From NCBI GenBank assembly GCA_947589545.1, contig CANQBA010000009.1, positions 1 through 64,000 of the forward strand: 64,000 bases of DNA. The letters are read 5' to 3'. Position numbers and translations under genes: made by a program. The stretch is from an uncultured Oscillospiraceae bacterium. Lineage in GTDB: Bacteria > Bacillota > Clostridia > Oscillospirales > Oscillospiraceae. This document shows, piece by piece, positions 58,850-64,000 of the stretch; positions within the stretch are counted from its first letter, which is position 1, and every line of letters begins with the position of its first letter. Under the pieces are notes generated by a model that saw only the letters and a list, made by a program, of their open reading frames with translations, was not told the origin of the DNA and did no database searches.

Positions 58850-59707
58850 TTAAAACTCCATCCGGCAGGACGCGCCGCAGGGCAGGCATAGCCCCGTGGC
58901 GGTCACCGGCAGGCCCAGCTCCTGGGCCTCGGCGCGGCCTCCCCGGCCCGCGAAGGCGGTCTGGGCCACATAGCTGACGGTGGAGGCGGAAAGGCCGGTG
59001 GTGTAGGAATTGATCAGCACAAACAGGGGCTTATCGGATAAGACCCCGGCGCACAGGCGCACAAAGGGCATGAGATTCGTCTCCAGCTTCCAGATCTCGC
59101 CGCCGGGGCCGCGCCCGTAGCTGGGCGGATCCATGATGAGGGCGTCGTACCGGCGGCCGCGGCGGATCTCCCGCTCCACGAATTTGGCGCAGTCGTCCAC
59201 GATCCAGCGGACGTTCCTGTCCGCCACACCGGAGCTCTCGGCGTTTTCCCTGGCCCACTGCACCATTCCCCTGGCCGCGTCCACATGACAGACGGAGGCC
59301 CCGGCCTTCAGGGCGGCCACGGTGGCCGCGCCGGTATAGGCGAAGAGGTTCAGCACGCTGACGGGCCGGCTGGCGTCCCGGATCTTCTCCATGGCCCAGT
59401 CCCAGTTGGCGGCCTGCTCGGGGAAAAGGCCCGTGTGCTTGAAGTTCATGGGCTTGACATTGAAGGTGAGCTCCCCATAGCGCACCTGCCAGCTCTGGGG
59501 TACGTCCCGCTTGTCCCAGGCCCCGCCGCCTGTGGCGGAGCGGGTGTACCGGGCGTCGGCCTGACGCCAGCGGGGATCCCTCTTCGGGGTGTCCCAGATC
59601 ACCTGGGGATCCGGGCGGATCAGGATCTGCCGCCCCCACCGCTCCAGCCGCTCCCCGGAGGAGCAGTCCAGAAGCTCATAGTCTGACCATCTGTCGCTGT
59701 ACCACAT
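58850..59707 (-). CDS. RlmI-like class I SAM-dependent methyltransferase
   Basis: 285 residues. SAM motif I NLFAYTGAAT, catalytic-type motif MDPPSYGRGPGGE, and the preceding FKHTGLFPEQ segment place it with the RlmI/YccW-type rRNA methyltransferases, but the N-terminal PUA domain is missing. Target probably 23S rRNA cytosine or guanine (inference). ATG at 59707 with GGAG nine bases upstream. Heads the operon leading into ecfA1. Confidence 0.8.
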   Translation of the reverse strand: MWYSDRWSDYELLDCSSGERLERWGRQILIRPDPQVIWDTPKRDPRWRQADARYTRSATGGGAWDKRDVPQSWQVRYGELTFNVKPMNFKHTGLFPEQAANWDWAMEKIRDASRPVSVLNLFAYTGAATVAALKAGASVCHVDAARGMVQWARENAESSGVADRNVRWIVDDCAKFVEREIRRGRRYDALIMDPPSYGRGPGGEIWKLETNLMPFVRLCAGVLSDKPLFVLINSYTTGLSASTVSYVAQTAFAGRGGRAEAQELGLPVTATGLCLPCGASCRMEF

Positions 59708-59744
59708 AAAATGTACTCCATATCTCACAATACTCCAATTTTAA

Positions 59745-59773
59745 AGAATACCATTTTGCGTCTGTAAAGTCAA
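59745..59773 (-). promoter_or_regulatory. Promoter of the methyltransferase-ecf-truA operon
   Basis: Minus strand: -35 TTGACT, 17-bp spacer, -10 TATTCT preceded by TGG. It stands back to back with the M48 promoter. Confidence 0.7.
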
Positions 59774-59797
59774 TCGTTACGGCGCCAGATTTTGCTC

Positions 59798-59825
59798 TTG
59801 TCTTATTGAAAAAATAGTATATAAT
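59798..59825 (+). promoter_or_regulatory. Promoter of the M48 peptidase gene
   Basis: -35 TTGTCT, 16-bp spacer, perfect -10 TATAAT. About 30 bases before the ATG at 59856. Confidence 0.7.
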
Positions 59826-59855
59826 GGTTTTTATCAAATTCAAGGAGGCGTTTTT

Positions 59856-61070
59856 ATGAATTTCAAGGCCCTGGCGCTTGTTTTGTACACGGCGAGCTTT
59901 CTCTACGAGCTTTTTATGCAGTATCTCGACTGGAAAAGCAAGGACAACCCCATTCCCGCCAACGTTCGGGACGTATACGACGGGGAAAAATATACAAAGT
60001 GGCTCCACTACCACGCCGAGGGCTGTGCGCTCCAGCTGGCGTCGGCCGCCGCCTCCTATCTATTCTATCTTCTGCTTCTTCTCTTTGACGTGTTTCCCCG
60101 GTTCGCCCCGTCGGCCGATCCGTACCTGGCCGCATTGGAGCTGATGGTCATTATCCTGGCCCTGGAGGCCGTCGTCGGCGCGGTTTTCTCCTACATAGAC
60201 TCCATGGTGATCGACCAGAAATACGGCTTTAACAAACGGACGCTCAAGGTCTTTTTGGTGGATCAGGTCAAGAGCTTTATCATCAATACCGCGCTGACCG
60301 TGGGGCTGGTGCTCCTTTTCGCCCTGATCTACCGCTCCCTGGGCGACTGGACGCTCCTTCTTTTCACCGGTATCGCGGCGGCGATCCTGCTGGCGGTGAC
60401 GGTGCTCTACCCGATCCTGTCGAAGATCTACAACAGGTTCACGCCCCTCCCGGAGGGCGAGCTCAGGGACAAGCTGACGGAGCTCCTGACGAAAAACGGC
60501 TACAGGGTACGCCAGATCCAGGTGATGGACGGCTCAAAGCGGGACTCCCGCGCCAACGCCTATTTCTCCGGCCACGGGAGGACGAAGACCATCGTCCTTT
60601 ACGACACGCTTCTGGACACCATGACCGCCGATGAGATCGTGGCAGTATTTGCCCACGAGCTGGGCCACGGGCTTCACAAGGACACCTGGAAGACGCTCCC
60701 CATCAGCGTTTTGCAGATCGTCTGCGTCGTTCTGGCGGTGTGGCTCACCGTCAGAACCGAGTCCATATACACCTGGTTCGGCTTTGACGGCGTAAATTAC
60801 GGCTTCGCCTTCTTCCTGGCCAGCGTTGTGGAGCTGCCGCTGATCCTGCCCCTTTTCTCCCTGGCCGCCAACGCCGTCATGCGCCGCGCCGAGTACCGGG
60901 CCGACGCCCACGCGGTGAAGGAGGGCTATGGCTCGGATCTGATCTCCGCCCTCAAAAAGCTCTCCCGGGACAGCCTGACAAACCTCTCCCCCTCCCCCAT
61001 CGCCGTGAAGCTCTACTACTCCCACCCCACTCTGAGCCAGCGGATCGCGGCCATAGAGAAGGCTATGTGA
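59856..61070 (+). CDS. M48 (Ste24/CAAX-protease-like) membrane metallopeptidase
   Basis: 404 residues with about seven membrane helices. HELGHG gives His267, Glu268 and His271; the third zinc ligand is Glu346 in RRAEYRADAHA. The layout, with an N-terminal Peptidase_M48_N-like region, matches Ste24-type proteases, which in bacteria degrade or process membrane proteins. AGGAGG precedes the ATG. Monocistronic. Confidence 0.92.
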   Translation: MNFKALALVLYTASFLYELFMQYLDWKSKDNPIPANVRDVYDGEKYTKWLHYHAEGCALQLASAAASYLFYLLLLLFDVFPRFAPSADPYLAALELMVIILALEAVVGAVFSYIDSMVIDQKYGFNKRTLKVFLVDQVKSFIINTALTVGLVLLFALIYRSLGDWTLLLFTGIAAAILLAVTVLYPILSKIYNRFTPLPEGELRDKLTELLTKNGYRVRQIQVMDGSKRDSRANAYFSGHGRTKTIVLYDTLLDTMTADEIVAVFAHELGHGLHKDTWKTLPISVLQIVCVVLAVWLTVRTESIYTWFGFDGVNYGFAFFLASVVELPLILPLFSLAANAVMRRAEYRADAHAVKEGYGSDLISALKKLSRDSLTNLSPSPIAVKLYYSHPTLSQRIAAIEKAM

Positions 61071-61124
61071 GTTAAGGCGGCGGGAGCCGCCTTCGGCAGA
61101 ACGGAGCCGGTTACAAAACAGATC

Positions 61125-61174
61125 AAAAAGACCGCTGACTTTTTCACCGGGGCCGGTGCGTCAACGGTCTTTTT
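61125..61174. terminator. Terminator after the M48 gene
   Basis: Long stem with one mismatch: AAAAAGACCGCTGAC (61125-61139) pairs with GTCAACGGTCTTTTT (61160-61174), with an inner CACCGG / CCGGTG stem. T-run on the plus strand; A-run on the other side makes it usable from the minus strand too. Confidence 0.85.
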
Positions 61175-61238
61175 CGATAAGGGTTTTACAGCATTTCAAC
61201 AAACGGGAATTTGCACGAGGCTTGTATGATGTGCGATC

Positions 61239-61622
61239 CTAATATGTTTCCATTTGCCCGCATAGCATATTATAAAAACCGAATCGCTTATAAAATGGCT
61301 TCAAGCGCTCTTCATAAACCACTGAAATCATGTAGATACGCTTTTCTTTCAGATATTCAATCATTTTATCCATCAGGTCTGTGCCAATCCCTTTGCCCTG
61401 GTAGTCCGGACAAACCATTAAATCCTGAATATAAGCATCTGTTACACCGTTTGATACACAATCAATATATCCAATCAGTTTTTCATTTTCATAAACCGCA
61501 ATATGGTAATAGGATGTCATCAAAGGGTTATTATATTCTCTTTCCATCCTGTTCCAACCCACAGATTCACGCAAATCCGCCAATGCTTTTACAGACACTT
61601 TTTCGTTGAACTTATACACCAA
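61239..61622 (-). CDS. GNAT family N-acetyltransferase, AT-rich
   Basis: 127 residues, cytosolic. Acetyl-CoA loop DYQGKGIGTDLM, followed by the SVVYEERLKPFYKRFGFY segment. Target unknown. Base composition is far more AT-rich than every neighbouring gene, with A/T-ending codons (AAA, TAT, ATA) instead of the G/C-ending codons seen elsewhere. The start is a TTG at 61622 with GAGGAGG upstream. A horizontally acquired gene is the simplest explanation. Confidence 0.88.
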   Translation of the reverse strand: MVYKFNEKVSVKALADLRESVGWNRMEREYNNPLMTSYYHIAVYENEKLIGYIDCVSNGVTDAYIQDLMVCPDYQGKGIGTDLMDKMIEYLKEKRIYMISVVYEERLKPFYKRFGFYNMLCGQMETY

Positions 61623-61653
61623 CAGGTTTATCCTCCTCGTGAAAAACAGGATT

Positions 61654-64000
61654 TTATTCTGTCCGCAGGGCCTCTACGGGGTTTTTCTTGGCGGCGATGT
61701 GGGAGGGGACGAGGCCGGCGATAAAGGTCAGGAGCATGGAGATGATCACCAGGGTCACCGCGCCCACCACGGGAAGCTGGGCGGACAGCTCGTTGATGCC
61801 CGTCAGGGCGTGGAGCACCAGGTTGATGGGGATAATGATGAGCAGGGACGCCAGGATACCGATGACGCCCGCGCCGAAGCCCACGGTGAGCGTCTCGGCG
61901 TTGAACACGCGGCCGATATCCCGCTTGGAGGCGCCGATGGCTCGGAGGATACCGATCTCCTTGGTGCGCTCCAGGACGGAGATGTAGGTGATAATGCCGA
62001 TCATGATGGAGCTGACCACCAGGGAGATGGCCACGAAGGCGATCAGCACGTAACTGACGGCGTTGATGATGGTGGTAACGGAGCTCATGAGCAAGGCCAC
62101 GTAGTCGGTGTACTCGATGACGTCGTCCTCGTCCACGGTGTCGTTGTACGCCTCGATGAGCTCGGCGATCTTGTCCTTGTCCTCGAAGGTGACGGCGTAG
62201 AGGGCCACAGTGCTGGGGGATTCCACCCGGGCGTAGCCCAGCTTCTCCATGTTCTGGTCGTAGTTGGCGTCGGACACCGTGGGGGGCATGAATTCATCGT
62301 AGAAGGTCACGTACTGGCCGTCGGTGAACTGGGCCTGGGCGATCATATAGGGCAGCTGCTCCGCCGGGATCTGTGTAAGCTGGGCGGTGACCTGCTGGGC
62401 ATAGCCCTCCGAGACCATCTGGCGGATGCCCTGCTCGGCCATGGCGAAAAGCTCCTCGTCGGTCATCTCGTTGAAGTAGCTCTCGATGCGTTCGGTGTCG
62501 GTGACGCCCATCTGCTGGGCGTAGGATTTCATCATCATATCCACCAGGCTCTGGCGGTCAAGGCCGGCCATCTGCTGCTCCACCGCGGCGGACAGGTACT
62601 CCTCCGTGGGGATGACGGACATTTTGACGAACAGCTCCGCGCGCTCCGTGTCGCTCAGATCGTCGAAATACGCCTTGAAATCGGCGATCTTCTCCGCGTC
62701 CTCCGGCTCCTGATAGTCCGCCGTACGGAAGGGAAGGCCGGTGAACACGTCCACGGTGTCGTCGTCCAGCTGCTTTTGGACGATTTCCTGCTTGCCTGTC
62801 TCCTCCATGGCGTAGAGGGTCAGGGCGGAGGTGTAGCCGATCTGGCCGGAGACGGCGCCGCCGTCCTCCGTGGGCCGGACGATGCCCACCACCTTCAGGG
62901 GTACGCCCACATCGGCGCTGTCGTAGAGGTAATCCATGCCCGTCTCGGTGGCGGAGAGATCCACGTATTTGTTCTGGACGGGATCCCACTGGTAGTATTC
63001 CGAGGGCAGGATGAACTTGAAGCTGGTGTCGCAAAGCTCCTCATAGGACCAGCTGAGGGTCTCGGCCTCCACGGGCTCGCCGTTCATCATGGCCTTCATC
63101 GTCTCATTCATGGCGTCGGAGCTGATGAAGCCCAGGGCGTAGAGCATCAGATCCGAGATCTCGTTCCGGCGGTCCACGAAGATGACGATCTCGTCGTAGC
63201 TTTCCGGCCATTTGCCGTAGAGAAGCTCATACTGATCCTTTGTGGACTGGGCAACGCCCGTGCCGCCGGCATCCGGCAGGAGCTCGTTCCACACGTCCAT
63301 GCGCTCGTACATCTGGCCCATGTTGTCGAAGTAGGCGGAGTAATCGCCGCCGAACATGCCGGTCATGGCCTCCTGCATCATGGTCATCACGTCGGATTTG
63401 ACCACGTTGCCGTCGGAATCCCGGGTGTAGACGTCGAATTTGAAGTCGTAGCTGTAATGGACGTCGGCGATGTCCATGATGCCATTGCCGCCGCCGTCCA
63501 GGAACTTTTTAAAGGCGGTCAGGTTGTTGGTCTTGGTCTGGGCGTTCATCATGGAGGACAGCATGTCGTACATGACGGTGGCGGAGTAGACCCGATCCGG
63601 CTCTCGCTCCTCCTCCAGGGCGTCCTGGCGGGCGTTCATAAAGCCCAGGAGCATGGAGGACATATCCACGCTCTCGGCCTGGATGGTGATGGGATAGCTG
63701 GACAGCGTCTCCTCCTGGACGTGGTCGATATACGCCTGGAAACCGGCGGAGACGGACAGGATCAGGGCGATGCCGATGATGCCGATGGAGCCGGCGAAGC
63801 TGGTCAGGAACGTTCTGCCCTTTTTGGTCATCAGATTGTTGAAGGAGAGACTCAGGGCGGTGAGGAAGGACATGGATCTTTTCTTCTTCTCGCTCTTGCG
63901 CTTCTTCTGCTCCTTTTTGGAGAGGATCTGCGCCACGGAGTCGTCCTCGTAGGGGTCGGAGTCGTCGATGATCTTGCCGTCCAGGAGCTTCACGATGCGG
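61654..64000 (-). CDS. ABC ATPase-permease (MacB/FtsX type), N-terminal end outside the window
   Basis: 782 codons are visible; the frame continues through the right edge. The first visible residues (RIVKLLDGKIIDD) are the end of an ATPase domain, showing a fused ATP-binding/permease protein. Next comes a linker, a membrane helix (about 60-80 in the visible part), a long extracytoplasmic insert of about 500 residues with Asp/Glu/Met-rich helices, then three helices of an FtsX-like domain ending GLVPSHIAAKKNPVEALRTE. MacB-type proteins are mechanotransmitters rather than transporters of lipids. Substrate unknown. Confidence 0.88.
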   Translation of the reverse strand, partial: RIVKLLDGKIIDDSDPYEDDSVAQILSKKEQKKRKSEKKKRSMSFLTALSLSFNNLMTKKGRTFLTSFAGSIGIIGIALILSVSAGFQAYIDHVQEETLSSYPITIQAESVDMSSMLLGFMNARQDALEEEREPDRVYSATVMYDMLSSMMNAQTKTNNLTAFKKFLDGGGNGIMDIADVHYSYDFKFDVYTRDSDGNVVKSDVMTMMQEAMTGMFGGDYSAYFDNMGQMYERMDVWNELLPDAGGTGVAQSTKDQYELLYGKWPESYDEIVIFVDRRNEISDLMLYALGFISSDAMNETMKAMMNGEPVEAETLSWSYEELCDTSFKFILPSEYYQWDPVQNKYVDLSATETGMDYLYDSADVGVPLKVVGIVRPTEDGGAVSGQIGYTSALTLYAMEETGKQEIVQKQLDDDTVDVFTGLPFRTADYQEPEDAEKIADFKAYFDDLSDTERAELFVKMSVIPTEEYLSAAVEQQMAGLDRQSLVDMMMKSYAQQMGVTDTERIESYFNEMTDEELFAMAEQGIRQMVSEGYAQQVTAQLTQIPAEQLPYMIAQAQFTDGQYVTFYDEFMPPTVSDANYDQNMEKLGYARVESPSTVALYAVTFEDKDKIAELIEAYNDTVDEDDVIEYTDYVALLMSSVTTIINAVSYVLIAFVAISLVVSSIMIGIITYISVLERTKEIGILRAIGASKRDIGRVFNAETLTVGFGAGVIGILASLLIIIPINLVLHALTGINELSAQLPVVGAVTLVIISMLLTFIAGLVPSHIAAKKNPVEALRTE

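Noticed and set aside
1-64000. tRNA, rRNA, prophage, insertion sequence, integrase or CRISPR array
   Set aside because: None was recognised in reading the intergenic regions and translated frames. A tRNA or covariance-model search was not possible here, so a diverged small RNA could have been missed.

Overview
The window looks like chromosome from a spore-forming, GC-rich member of the class Clostridia, most likely an Oscillospiraceae-type gut anaerobe (Oscillibacter/Flavonifractor/Lawsonibacter neighbourhood). Evidence is the sporulation set (sigK, yqfC, yqfD, ylbJ), low-GC-Gram-positive gene order (yqfC-yqfD-phoH-ybeY-era-yqzL-recO; ecfA1-ecfA2-ecfT-truA), families typical of Clostridia (CD1247-like protein beside efp, DUF5711, DUF1284, DHHW), lipoproteins with Gram-positive-style signals, and strong GGAGG ribosome sites with frequent TTG/GTG starts. 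The genus is an inference. I see no rRNA, tRNA, CRISPR array, integrase or insertion sequence.

Layout. 1-3.9 kb: a heterodimeric ABC exporter. 4-6.8 kb: a sigma factor with a membrane-anchored serpin, then sigK. 7.5-10.8 kb: a translationally coupled phospholipid operon (PAP2 protein, LPG-synthase-type membrane protein, PssA, Psd) that makes phosphatidylethanolamine. 10.9-14.8 kb: an SLH protein with a dead transglutaminase domain, a DinB-like protein and a LarA-family protein. 14.9-21.4 kb: the recO-yqzL-era-ybeY-phoH-yqfD-yqfC block, with an M32 carboxypeptidase where pgpH/dgkA/cdd often lie. 21.5-24.3 kb: ylbJ, a small Cys protein, birA, DUF1284 and a YtxH-like peptide. 24.4-26.4 kb: a PL9-type pectate lyase without a signal peptide.

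27-35 kb is the most distinctive accessory region: tcdA, two related lipoproteins (one with a Thr/Asp-rich stalk), an MBOAT O-acyltransferase with its DHHW partner, and two large, distantly related lipoproteins. This suggests a surface O-acylation locus. 35-43.4 kb holds YdcF, ABC-F, a CD1247-like protein, EF-P, an M24 peptidase, YqeG and a beta-CASP nuclease. 43.5-49.1 kb is mixed: flavin reductase, asparaginase, BtpA, an XRE regulator, a sugar isomerase-like protein and a methyltransferase. 49.1-61.1 kb is housekeeping: RlmD, ClpE, PgsA, CvpA, DUF5711, TruA, the ECF transporter module, an rRNA-type methyltransferase and an M48 protease. The window ends with an AT-rich GNAT gene, probably acquired, and a truncated ABC ATPase-permease.

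The main non-coding observation is a dispersed multi-hairpin intergenic element. Three copies (about 7.3, 33.7 and 38.0 kb) share an exact 16-base core between palindromes, and a related hairpin cluster lies at 26.6-26.9 kb. Promoters with near-consensus sigma-A boxes can be placed for about a dozen units, including one strong promoter at 45.57 kb that points into no recognisable gene.
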